A stretch of DNA of 64,000 nt. It comes from Rhypophila decipiens. Taxonomy: Eukaryota > Ascomycota > Sordariomycetes > Sordariales > Naviculisporaceae. The DNA lies in NCBI GenBank assembly GCA_033297075.1, contig MU858244.1, positions 1 to 64,000 on the forward strand, given 5' to 3'. Shown piece by piece: positions 33,780-44,391 of the stretch; within the stretch, counting starts at the first letter, position 1; each line of letters opens with the position of its first letter. Made by a program: the position numbers and the translations under genes. The notes beneath the pieces are model-generated. The model worked only from the letters and a program-made list of their open reading frames with translations, made no database searches and was not told where the DNA came from.

Positions 33780-34850
33780 GAACGGGATGTGAACTGGAGG
33801 GTATCAGCTAAGCAACGACGTTTGATCCCAGTTATTAGATACTGAGAGTCGGATGGCTAATGAGCTCCGGTCAGGACGAAAGTCGTGAAAATGGTATCAA
33901 CTTTTACAGCACAAGGGACGGGATGGAAACATTGCCAATGAGCAGCCGATGGGCTGTAATCGGACGAAGGTTTACTCCGTTCACACCGGTCACCAGTTCC
34001 CCGACACTGCAGCCCAATTTCCGAAGGTTGGCGGCACGGTAATCCCAGAATCATGATGTGGTCGAAATAGGAAGCTTCGGACACCGATGGCCAATGAGAA
34101 GGCGACTCAGCCCAATACACACCGACATGCACACTTAGGTAAGCCTTCCATGTCTCTGGTTGTCCCAAAGTCCTCCCAGTCCGGGTTCAGCATTGTCCTC
34201 CGTCTGTTACTGGTGGTCGATGCTTTTCATACCCGAAAGGGGGGATGAGTACCACCCACCAAATTGAACCAGATAACCGAAACAAAAAAGAAAAAAGAAA
34301 ACGAAGCTGACCTGACAACCCCTCACACCAAGCGGGTTCCGACAGGAGCAGGATGCAGTCATGCAAATCAAGTCACCCCAGCACGTGGCGTCTGATGTGT
34401 GCATCATGCAGCCGCACTGCCCATCCATGGTATCGTCTCCAGGTTTGCGGGTCCCTAGCTGAGGTCCTCGACCACAAGCACGCCTGGGACACCAATCCAA
34501 CAGCTGGATGCCTTTGAATGGAAAATGACCACGCCTAATCCGGTCGTGGTGGAGGTGGCAATGAGCGGCACGGTCTGGGGAGACTATTGAATTCTTAGTC
34601 TGAGCATCGGGTCATCCCCTTCAAAGTGAAGTACCTGTCGACGGGCAAGGTCAAGGCAGACAGGTCGTGGACTGGATCGTGGCTTGACCGGCGAGTGGAC
34701 TTTTGTGTTCTTGCTAGTTGTTGGTGGGCATGGCCTGAGGATTTAAAGATGTGAGAAATTCCTCTAGATTTGTGAATAATGGGGATATCTCGGGCATCCG
34801 TCTTTCTTTGTCTTTGGATATAGTGTTGATATTAGACTTCTGCCCTCATC
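33780..34850. promoter_or_regulatory. Divergent promoter, dehydratase and GMC oxidoreductase
   Basis: A 1.07-kb spacer between two start codons. It carries TCGGACACCGA at 34077-34087. No coding sequence was found. Confidence 0.6.
34077..34087. promoter_or_regulatory. TCGG-N3-CCGA palindrome, candidate AflR-type operator
   Basis: TCGGACACCGA matches TCGSWNNSCGR exactly. It lies 298 bp upstream of the dehydratase start and 764 bp upstream of the GMC start. Confidence 0.55.
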
Positions 34851-36672
34851 ATGACCCTTACCCTCAGATCCCTGCTCGCGTTCGCGGCTCTCGCAGCTGC
34901 AGCACCAAAGCCCCCCAGGGCAACTACTACCGCAGACTATGTCATCGTGGGAGCAGGTCCTGCAGGCTTTGTCCTCGCAGAGTACCTGACACGCGATCCA
35001 AGGCTCAAGGTTGTGCTACTTGAAGCTGGGCCAGATGGTGATACCGATCCTGTGCTAACCAGTATGTCACCCCAATTCCACATGTCAACAATGCAGGTAC
35101 AAATCAAATCGGGCAAAAGGAGTCTTGGCTGACAGCGAACATCTTGTAGCACCTGCCGAATTCATCCACACTGGCAAGTATATGTGGCCCTACTTCTCCC
35201 AGCCAGACCCCAATCTGGGCGGTGAGACGCCCAATATCGTGCAGGGCAGGGCTCTGGGCGGCGGGACGGCCTGCAACGCCATGTTGTACTGCAGAGGATC
35301 TGCATCCGTCTTTGACGAATGGGCCAGAATCTCGGGCAACCCGGGCCTGCGATGGAGCTCCATGCTCAACTCGTTCAAGGCCACCACTCACTGGCAGGAC
35401 GGCCAGAATATCAACTACATTCAGCCCGTCAACACCAGCATGGTCGGCAACGGGCCCCTCGAGATCACCCGCCAGCGTGAACTGCTGACGCTCGACAAGC
35501 CCTTTGCTGACAAGCTGCAGGCCACCTTCAACCTGCCGCAAATCGACTCTCAGTCGGGCAACGGCATCGGCGTCACCCAGGGCTTGCAGTCGATCCGCGC
35601 CTCCAACAGTACCCGCCAATATGCGTACAACACGTTTGGCTACCTCGCCAGCCGGCGGCCCAACTTTGAGCTCCACCACGACGCCTGGGTCATGAAGATT
35701 GGCTTCACCAATACGACGGCCGACAAGGTCACCTACAACGACACGCTAACAGGCACCGTCAACACCATCAAGGCCAAGGAGATCATCGTCAGCGCTGGCG
35801 CCATCAACAGCCCGCAGATCCTCATGCTCTCGGGCGTTGGCCCCGCCAACCAGCTCCGCGCCCTGGGCATCCCCGTGGTCAAGGACATTCCACAGGTCGG
35901 CAAGAACCTGGTGGACCACCACTACGCCGTCGTGCAGTACGAGGCCAAGTCGCAAGTCGACACGTTCTGGCAGCTCTTTGAGAACCACACGCGCAACGCC
36001 ATCGAGACAGCCAAGTACCAAGCCAATGGCGACGGTCTGTTTGGCAACATCGTCGGCGACGTCTCGGGCGCATTCCGTCTGCCCGACTCGGTATTTGCCG
36101 GCAAGGGCACCTTCCACAAGAGCCTCCCCGCTGACCGTCCACACATGGTGTTCCAATATTTTGCCGGCCCTTTCTTGCCCGGCCCCAACGTGAGCATGGT
36201 CTCGGCCTTCGCGGCGGTCGTGCAGCCCGAGGGAAGCGGACACATTACGCTGGCGTCGGCCAACTATCGCGATGCGCCGCTCATCCACTCCAACTATTGG
36301 GGCAGCGCTGCCGACAAGGCGGCCGTCGTCTGGGGCTACAAGCAGCTACGGGCCATCTTCCGATCGTCTGAGATTTTTGGCAAGTATTTGGTGCGCGAGC
36401 TCAACCCGGGCGAGGACGTGGTGACGGACGACCAGCTCTGGAAGGGCATCCAAAAGACGTCCAACAGCTGGCACCACCCGATCGGAACGACGGCGTTGGG
36501 GACGGTCTTGGATGCGAATTGGAGAGTGAAGGGCCTGAAGGGCTTGCGTGTGGTCGGTGCGAGCGCGGCGCCCAAGATTACGACGTGCGCGACGCAGGCG
36601 ACTGCCTACGCGATAGGGCATCGGGCTGCATTGGATATCGCGGCGGCGGATCGGGTCTGTCTGCGGTGTTGA
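34851..36672 (+). CDS. Secreted-type GMC oxidoreductase (versicolorin B synthase relative)
   Basis: Two exons (34851-35061, 35150-36672) give 577 aa. A signal peptide ([15 protein letters not shown]) precedes the FAD motif VGAGPAG (residues 33-39). The second GMC signature follows further on ([18 protein letters not shown]). The first catalytic His is in [12 protein letters not shown] (about residue 513). The second catalytic position, normally His or Asn, appears as Cys/Ala in [11 protein letters not shown] (near residue 550). There are six N-glycosylation sequons (NTS, NST, NTT, NDT, NHT, NVS), so passage through the ER is likely. Versicolorin B synthase, a GMC-family cyclase rather than an oxidase, is also glycosylated. 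A non-oxidative role is therefore possible here, but the reaction is unknown. Confidence 0.88.
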
Positions 36673-37107
36673 TTAGAGCTTGGAGGAAGGATTTGGTTAC
36701 TGACATTTGTAACATCATCGACTTTGATATTTTCTTTGTCATTGGAATTCCCGTGGCTTGGTGTCTGTAGGGTTTGGCAAGCAACATCTGAGCAAGTTTT
36801 AATGGAAAAATCAAATGCGCAAAATCGTCAAGTAAACAAAGACTGGGTGACAGTTTGACTTTCTGGCTGACGTAATATGGCATCACTCCCTGCAGCTGCT
36901 GCTCAAACTGATACGAGACGCTGCAGCTGGCGCACAGTGGGGGCATTACCGGTAACGTAACACTTACATTACGCCGATACGCATACACAAAATTTCCGTT
37001 ACCATGATCAATCTTGACGTGAATTGACGAGAAGCTCAGGATACTTCGCCATCACCACTTCCTCCAAATCCTCCAAAAGCTACCAACCACGAAACCACAC
37101 CATTCCT
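36673..37107. other. Intergenic between converging genes
   Basis: 3' flanks of the GMC oxidoreductase and the questin-oxidase-like gene. No further structure was seen. Confidence 0.5.
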
Positions 37108-38478
37108 CTAAACAGTGCCATTCATTTGCGCAGGAATCTTGGTCCACGGCAAATCGAAGCCAGCAAAAACAATCCACTTCTCCTCCTGCTCCAAGTCAAC
37201 GGTAGAATCGTACGTCATCCTCGCCATGCGCATCCACATGTCTCCCTTGACCGGAAACGCGTCAGGGAACTCATTCTCGAACGCCTTCGACACCCTCTCC
37301 CCGTTCTTGAGGGCCCTCACCACCTTGCCCACATGCCCATCATCATGTGTACCGTTAACAACACAAAACAGCTCCTCCCAGTCCCACTTGGCGCTGCGCT
37401 GGCCAGCATAACTCTTGATGTAGTTCACGTCGAGCTTTGCAGCGCCACAGGTCGCGTACCAGACTAGATCGAGCCTTGCTTTCCACTCGACAAGACGACA
37501 CTTGTCCTCGACGCTGATCCAGTCCTGCTGGTTGAACACGCTCAGGAAAATCGAGCTCGTCACGTCATGCATCCAGAAAAAGTCAATCTTGCGCGCCTTG
37601 CCAGGTCGTTGGGCGGCCCCGGCCATGTAGACGGCGCAACTGATCATCTCGGCGGTGCGGCGATCAAGAGTCTCGGGCGTGACGCGGAATTGCGCTGCGA
37701 GAGAGGCGATTTCCTGGCGCGCGCGCTTCAACACCCCGTCGCGCATCTTCCATTGGAAGTCGTCCCAGCGCGCGGCAGTCCGGATGGTCTCGTTGTCATG
37801 CGCTTCGTGGTAGAGCTCGACTAGGTTGCGTGGCTTCTCCGGTAGCTGAGTTTCCCCGGCGATGCGCTCGGCGTTGAGGAAGAAAATGTCCGTCTCGAAG
37901 CTGAGGTCTGTCGCCGCCTGAGCTAGACCCTCGGCCACGATGCTGGGCTGCTCAAACTCGACGCCAAAGCCGAGGTGGATGATGGGGTGGAAAGCGCCGT
38001 CGAACAGGCGCGCCAGCAGCAGGTCGGCGTTGCGCGTCCGGCTGAAGCAGTACTCGTTGACCACCTCACGCCAACCTTTCTTCTCCATCTCGCGCTCGAA
38101 GAAGATCATGTAGTTGGTGTATTGCGGCCCTGAGCCGAGGTGCTTGTAGAAGCCCTCCTCGGTGACTAGCTCGGCGATGATGGCCTCGTCGATGGGAGGG
38201 GCGGCTCGCTGGTCGCGCTTGTTGTCGTCCCAGCCCATCTGGAGCTCCGAGGCGTTGGCGCCTAGGGCGAGCCGGGTCAGGAGGTTGTGCGCTGTGTGGT
38301 TGTGGCCGGCAAAGTCGCGCCAGAAGATGTGGTACTCGTCGTGGTTCTTTTGGAGGAGCCGGTTGGCTACCTCGAGCGTCTCGGGCGAGTATTGTTTGAT
38401 GCCTGGGCACATGCCCAGCTGTGTAGGCGAGAGCCGCACCTGGGAGGTGGAGCCTACGGTGGTTGTTGACGACGACAT
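37108..38478 (-). CDS. Questin-oxidase/AflY/MdpL-like Baeyer-Villiger-type enzyme (DUF4243)
   Basis: Intronless, 456 aa, starting at the ATG at 38478 (MSSSTTTVG); the frame is open upstream without an ATG. The protein is a helical, His-rich DUF4243 member. Typical segments are HNLLTRLALGA, FHPIIHLGFGVEFEQP, FFWMHDVTSSIF, and AMRMARMTYDS-like sequence near the end. This family cleaves anthraquinone rings: questin oxidase (GedK) to desmethylsulochrin, MdpL to monodictyphenone, AflY in xanthone formation. No classical flavin motif is present, as is usual in the family. It is divergent from the acyl-CoA synthetase gene. Confidence 0.9.
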   Translation of the reverse strand: MSSSTTTVGSTSQVRLSPTQLGMCPGIKQYSPETLEVANRLLQKNHDEYHIFWRDFAGHNHTAHNLLTRLALGANASELQMGWDDNKRDQRAAPPIDEAIIAELVTEEGFYKHLGSGPQYTNYMIFFEREMEKKGWREVVNEYCFSRTRNADLLLARLFDGAFHPIIHLGFGVEFEQPSIVAEGLAQAATDLSFETDIFFLNAERIAGETQLPEKPRNLVELYHEAHDNETIRTAARWDDFQWKMRDGVLKRARQEIASLAAQFRVTPETLDRRTAEMISCAVYMAGAAQRPGKARKIDFFWMHDVTSSIFLSVFNQQDWISVEDKCRLVEWKARLDLVWYATCGAAKLDVNYIKSYAGQRSAKWDWEELFCVVNGTHDDGHVGKVVRALKNGERVSKAFENEFPDAFPVKGDMWMRMARMTYDSTVDLEQEEKWIVFAGFDLPWTKIPAQMNGTV

Positions 38479-39580
38479 TGTGGGCAAGTTGATCTGATGG
38501 TGACACTACTATGTTTGCTTGTGGAGGCCAAATGTTCGAAAGTGGGTTATCGAGAGAGAGGCTGTCACATTTCAGCCTTATATCTTGATGAACTCTTCTT
38601 CTTACGGATCCCTAGGTACCGTTGCAGTACGGTGTACCGAGTCTTCTCCAACTCTCAAGACAACCGTCATGCGACACCTTAACTCCGATGTGTCTGTCCT
38701 TGCTGTCATTCGGCCTTAGGCAAGATCCGGTTGAGAACGTGGCACTTTTTCGGGTTTTTATTTACCTGAGCAGACTCGCCGTGCCAGCATGCAGGGAAGT
38801 GCGAGACCCCCGGTCACGCTTGTTCGCCAAAATACCCCCGCTGGCCGATTGTCAAGCTCTACAATCCAGCGCTGCTAACCCAATGTTGCGATCGGAGCTA
38901 GGCAGTGTGTATATGCCGACGCGGCGACGATTCAGGGGGGCGAGTTCCAGCCTCCAGGCGCCGCCCTTTCAGAGCACACTCCACCCCGCCTAACTGAAGT
39001 TTACCGGTATGAGTACATACACATGGGCCATGTCTTGGCTGTCTGGCCTAGGGGCAAAGTACAACTTATCCCGGAAGATGACCGCATGGGCACAGACTTA
39101 CCCGTTCACTCGGGGCTCGGGAATCCTTCGTGATGCAACATCGGTAATGTGAGCCAGTCAAGACATGACGTGATTGGATGATGCTGCTTGATCGGTTTCC
39201 GATTTTACATTACCTGGCATCCCGCTGACCCAGGCTTAAGCCCCGGAACTGCTATTTCCGGGCTGGGAGCTCATTGACCGATGCTTGGATACATGTGTTG
39301 AGATCGAGAAGCCTTCGCCTTTCACAGACAGTCATGTGACGGCTGTCTCAATATCCTTTCAACGGAGCAGCTCTTATGCTCGAGTGAGCTTATGTCTTGG
39401 GACAGTGTGAATTCTCTAGTCGCACTGAATACCTAGCTTTTGTGCTCAGCCATGCGTGGAGAGTTACACAGCTCGCAAACTTACCATTACTGTATCAGAC
39501 AAGACATGCTCATAGGCTTCTCGTACTGGTGATTTAAGGGCAGTAGAAGCGTCGTTAGCGGAACTGATAAAACACACGTA
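38479..39580. promoter_or_regulatory. Divergent promoter, ring-cleavage enzyme and acyl-CoA synthetase
   Basis: A 1.1-kb spacer between two start codons. It contains TCGGTTTCCGA at 39192-39202 and TCGGGGCTCGG near 39112. Confidence 0.6.
39192..39202. promoter_or_regulatory. TCGG-N3-CCGA palindrome, candidate AflR-type operator
   Basis: TCGGTTTCCGA matches TCGSWNNSCGR exactly. It lies about 390 bp upstream of the acyl-CoA synthetase and 714 bp upstream of the ring-cleavage gene. Confidence 0.55.
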
Positions 39581-41514
39581 ATGATCTTCTCAACATTAGA
39601 TCTAGACGACAGTATCACAGGATTATCATCCTTGCCCAAACTCATGAGCATCATGACCAAAAGACCAGTCACTCACCTTGAACGGGCCGAGGCAGACGGC
39701 GGCACATCCAGCGTCGAGCAACAATCCATATTTGCACAAATCGAGAAAGGCCTCCTCAACAATCCCCAAGGATTAGCCGTCATCTGTATGCACCAGCCTC
39801 GCCATCACCTTTCCCGGTGGCTTGGTGGAGATGATGATGCCTCGCCGGACTCGAACGTCGACTGCCTAACGCTCACGTACTCGGAGCTGCACCAGGCGGC
39901 CCTCAGCCTCGTCTGTAGTCTTGATGTTCTCGGCGCTCAGCCCGGCCAGATGGTCTTATGCATGGTTGAGAATGGAGGAGAATACGCTATCCTACTCTGG
40001 GCCTGTGCCATTCTAAGGCTCGCTCTCTCGGCGATCGATCCTCTTATCCTAGACAAGAACGACACCAGCAGTCTCGAAGAATATCTACAACTACTCAAAC
40101 CAGATCTGATTGTCGTCCAATCATCAGACGGTTCTGGGGTGGTTGATTCCACATATTCAGGGATACCAGAGATCCCACGGCCCAAGATTCGACTGTTTCT
40201 CCATCAACAAAACAACCAAGTCGATTCCCCAGCAGCAGGATGGATCTCCCTCCACAAAGTCGTCAACTTGAAACCCCCCAGCACATTCTGTGCAAGAAGC
40301 ACAGTCCAACAAGCACGCCTCGACGACGACCCAGCCCGAATCCATTCCATCCTCTTCACATCAGGGACGTCAGCCGGGCGACCCAAAGGCTGCCCCCTGA
40401 CAGTCTCCAACATGGTACACATCCTCACTTCTCAATCCTGGCTAATCAACGGTCCCACTGCCGCTAGAGTCCTCCAACAAGCTCACAATTCCCGCGCCAT
40501 CGGGCCACAACATACCCTTCAGACCTGGCGAGAGGGGGGTACAATCGTCATGTCTACCGGTCCGAGTTTTGCCATCGAACATACCATTGAAGCCATCTTG
40601 AGATATCATGTTAGCTTTATTGTCCTCTCGCCTGCCATGGTTCATGCTCTGACAGGGGTTGCACTGCCAATGGAGGCGAGGGATGCTGTCAAGACGATCC
40701 AAGTCGGCGGGGACGTCGTTACTCGGGAAATACTGGGTAAATGCGTGGCGTTGTTTCCAGAAGCAAAAGTGTGTGTTAACCATGGGATGAGCGAGGGCGG
40801 CGGTTTTTTCGAGTGGCCATTCTTCCGGACTTTGCTTGAGGAGGTGCCGTTTTTCGGCGGGGAGATTTGCCCTGCTGGAAAAGTGGCCGGGGGAGCGAGG
40901 GTCAAGATCTGGGATGCTAAAGAGGGTCAAGTTGCGGTGATGGGTCAGTCAGGGGAGCTGCATGTTTCTTGTGAGAGCTTGATTAAGGGGTATTTGGGCG
41001 GAGTGGATGCTGCTTCTTTTTACGAGGATGGGGAGGGAGTGGAGTGGATGAATACGGGTGATATCGCCATCATGACCGAGACAGACGTGGACAAGTTGGT
41101 ATACATTTTGGGTCGGGCTAAGGATGCGGTACTCGGTGATGGTGGGACTATCATCATGCCCGCCGTGGTGGAGAGCTGTATTGAACGCTTTACGGGATCT
41201 CAGGTAAGCAAGCGATGGACCCTTTTACACGTCTCAGAAGTTCTGGTTGGACTGACGTATATCATATTCAGACATGTGTCGTTCCGCTCGGTGAGAAGCC
41301 ATACGCCGTTCTCAAAGAGTGGCCCCACGGAATGAGCAAGGACGAGATTGTGAAGGATGTTGAAGAGACCCTAGGCGAGAAACACAGCATCACGCATGTT
41401 GTATCTCTAAGCCAGGTTGGTCTAGATAGGTTCCCTGTGAACGCAACGCACAAGATTGTGAAACTCGAAGTGCAGAAGGCGCTTCTCAAGTGCTTTGAGT
41501 TGACAAAGGGATAA
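39581..41514 (+). CDS. AMP-binding acyl-CoA synthetase (MdpI-like)
   Basis: Two exons (39581-41203, 41272-41514) give 621 aa. The phosphate loop is FTSGTSAGRPKG. Later core motifs include VNHGMSEGG (A5-like), WMNTGDIA (A7) and the C-terminal lysine in NATHKIVK (A10). This is the adenylate-forming fold that activates a carboxylate with ATP, usually to a CoA thioester. MdpI-type enzymes are found in emodin-derived clusters without a proven job. Here it could activate the free carboxylate made by ring cleavage for xanthone cyclisation or esterification. That is inference. Confidence 0.87.
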
Positions 41515-42012
41515 TGATATGAGTCAGTAGCTGGCTCTCTCTCATCCTGACAGTACATATCAACCAGCTGTCTAGAGAATCTTTTACGTGTAAACACATG
41601 ATATTCACCGAGTTCTCAGTAGCATGAGAAGATGGTCAATACTAGTAGGGTTATTAGATCTAGTTCCGTACCTACCTGGTGCCCTTGGCTCGTGTATAGC
41701 ATGCCCGCAGTCCACATCTCGGTTTTGTTCTGATCATGGAAATGCAGGTCTGGCCGAGGGAAGTCAGCGAACCAATGAGCTGGCTGCATCTTGGGCTTTT
41801 TATTGTACGGTACCGGTCGTACCGTATGGCCCATCGGGCCCCGGTGGAGGGAACTAGCCCCCCTGTGGTAATTGTCATATTATTCAGCACACCGGTGCTC
41901 GTGATATCTCTATATAGCCCACAATGTCCTGACAGCATGTCATCCCTTTCGTCCAAGTTTTACTTTTACCTTGGAGATACCTGCTTCAATCCATGGGCCA
42001 ATATACCATAAC
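41515..42012. other. Intergenic, P450 promoter
   Basis: Contains TCGG-GCC-CCGG at 41834-41844, a variant of the cluster palindrome about 170 bp before the P450 start. Confidence 0.4.
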
Positions 42013-43672
42013 ATGGCCTTCATCGATATCCTTCCCTTATCTCAAGCCATCACAGGGGTTAGCATTCTCTTCCTTCTCGCTTACCTGATCACCCCATTAT
42101 TGTCATGGAGCCGCGAAATCCCTGGACCTCTTCTGGCCAAATACACCAGGTTGTGGTACATGTGGCAAAAGTACCGAAATGACTTTCACTGGACCAACAT
42201 CAAACTCCATCGGGAAAAAGGTGAGGCTCCTTGGTCAATCTCGGCATCCAATTCATCACATTAACACAAAACTGCTTGAATAGGAGCCGTCGTCCAAATC
42301 ATGCCCGGCTACTTCACCATCGACGACCCCAAAGCCCACAAGATTATATACGGCCACGGGAATGCCTGGAAGAAGGGAGAGTTCTATGTCGCTTGGAACG
42401 TGTCGTCGGATCCCCACGCCACCAACCTGTTTGCTGCACGCGACCAGGGACTCCACGCTTCCATGCGCCGCAAGGTGGCCTCCATGTACTCCATGACCTC
42501 TCTGGTCTCGTACGAGCCGTATGTAGACCACTGCATCGACTTGCTTCACAGCCAGCTGGACAGGGCCGCTTCGGCGGGTTCGGCTATCAACCTCGGGCGC
42601 TGGTTGCAGTTCTTTGCCTTTGACGCCGTTTCAATCATCACCTTCGGTGAGAGATTAGGCTTCCTCGACGAGGGCAAAGATGTCCATGAGATGATCCAGA
42701 GCCTAGACTACACACACATCATTCTCACATTTGCAGGAGTGTACCCTTGGCTTACGCCACTGTTCAAGGCAGTAGCTGGCGTCTTCACGGGAGACAAACT
42801 CTTGTACTTTCAGAAATTTGCGAGTGAAAAGATTACCATGGCGAGACAAGAACACGGGGATCTCGCAGAAGACGGACCAGCCACCACAATGGTCAGAAAG
42901 TTCCTCGACGCCCAGCGCAGAGAGCCCAAGAAGGGCCTAACCGACTGGGACGTTGCCGCCAACGCCGGATCCAACATTGGTGCAGGAAGCGATACCACTG
43001 CCATCGGACTGATTGCCACCGTGTACTACTTGTTCCGTGATCCTGCCATCCTCGAGCGGGCTCGCCAAGAGATGGACAGCGAAGGTCTTCCTGACCGGCC
43101 CAGCTTTCAAGAGGCCCAGAAACTGCCCTTCTTGCAGGCCGTGATCAAAGAGTCCATGCGTCTCTTGCCTGGGGTTGGTCTCCCCCTCTGGCGGGAGGTG
43201 CCCAAGGGAGGAGCGGTCGTTTGCGGGCGATTCTTTCCAGAAGGGGTAAGTCTGGCCATAACAAGATTTACTTACTGTAAGAATAGCTCAGACGGCTAAC
43301 AACTTCCTCATTGGCTAGACGAACCTCGGCGTCAACGCGTGGGTGTCTCACCACAACCAACAAGTCTACGGAGAAGACGCCGATCTGTTCCGTCCCGAGC
43401 GCTGGCAGGAAGCATCAGGGGAGACGGCCGTCGCGATGGAGCAGAGCTGGATACCTTTTGGGCTCGGGTCACGCACTTGCATCGGCAAAAATGTCTCGCT
43501 GCTCGAGATCAACAAGATCATACCCGTGCTTGTCCGGGATTTTGACTTTTACTTCCAGGACCAGCACGGAAATCCGGAGACTAGGGACTACATTACGCTC
43601 AAGAACAAGTGGTTTCTCAAGGCGCCGCATTTGTATGCTCGGGTGGTGAGAAGGAACTTGAAGGCTGGCTAG
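42013..43672 (+). CDS. Cytochrome P450 monooxygenase
   Basis: Three exons (42013-42220, 42284-43245, 43319-43672) give 507 aa. An N-terminal membrane anchor precedes a Pro-rich hinge (REIPGPLLAKY). The I-helix motif is NIGAGSDTT, the K-helix ExxR is ESMR, and PERW is present. The heme loop is FGLGSRTCIG with the thiolate Cys444. It is a microsomal class II fungal P450, probably hydroxylating or oxidatively coupling the aromatic product. The substrate cannot be read from the sequence. It is transcribed in the same direction as the synthetase before it and the transporter after it. Confidence 0.92.
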
Positions 43673-44391
43673 GTCTCGATACAATCAGCTGTGAATTACG
43701 ATACAGGTTGGGTCCTTACAAGTATCTGTCTTACTTGAAATTAGTACCAGAAAGAGTAACAGATTGTAACTACCCAATATAGAGCCCTTGGAAATTGTGT
43801 GATTCAGCTTAACAAACACCCTCATCTCATTAATGCGGTGACTGTGTTGATTCCCGAGACAAAAGGTCTCTCCATCGGGGTTCGGTGATCCGTCATCCTA
43901 TCTGATTGGATCCCTGGACGAGGCTCGCCTGACACCGCCTCCCGGCGGAAAGGACTCTAAAAGCCGTTAATTCCGCCTCCCCTGACCTCCATGTAGACAA
44001 CGACCAGTTACCGCTGAAACCTGTGTGGCTTTAGCCACGGCACGGAGGCAGGCAATAGGTTACCGGTACAAGCGCCTGTAATGGTTTTGCGGTGGTTGTA
44101 TCGCCTGTAAGTGTGATGATAGCGCAGGGAGTCGAATTCGGGCCAGGTGACCTGACATATCCATGTAAATGTATGTTTCTTTCCATTCCGGGCTGATCAG
44201 CCAGAGGGCAGACAGTTCGGACTTGGCATACCGCTGGCCCCAGCGGTATGGCCTGGGGGAGCTTGACACCGTACGACCTGTGATCATTCGACTCATTCCA
44301 AGATCCAGTTCCAGACCATATCAACCATTCTTCTCTCCTTTCCTTTAATTACAAGTAATTATTTGCAATCCATCCCTGTATACCCATCACA
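43673..44391. other. Intergenic, transporter promoter
   Basis: Contains TCGG-GGT-TCGG at 43875-43885, a weak half-match. Several CGG/CCG-rich dyads follow (ACCGCTGGCCCCAGCGGT near 44230). No gene was seen. Confidence 0.4.
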
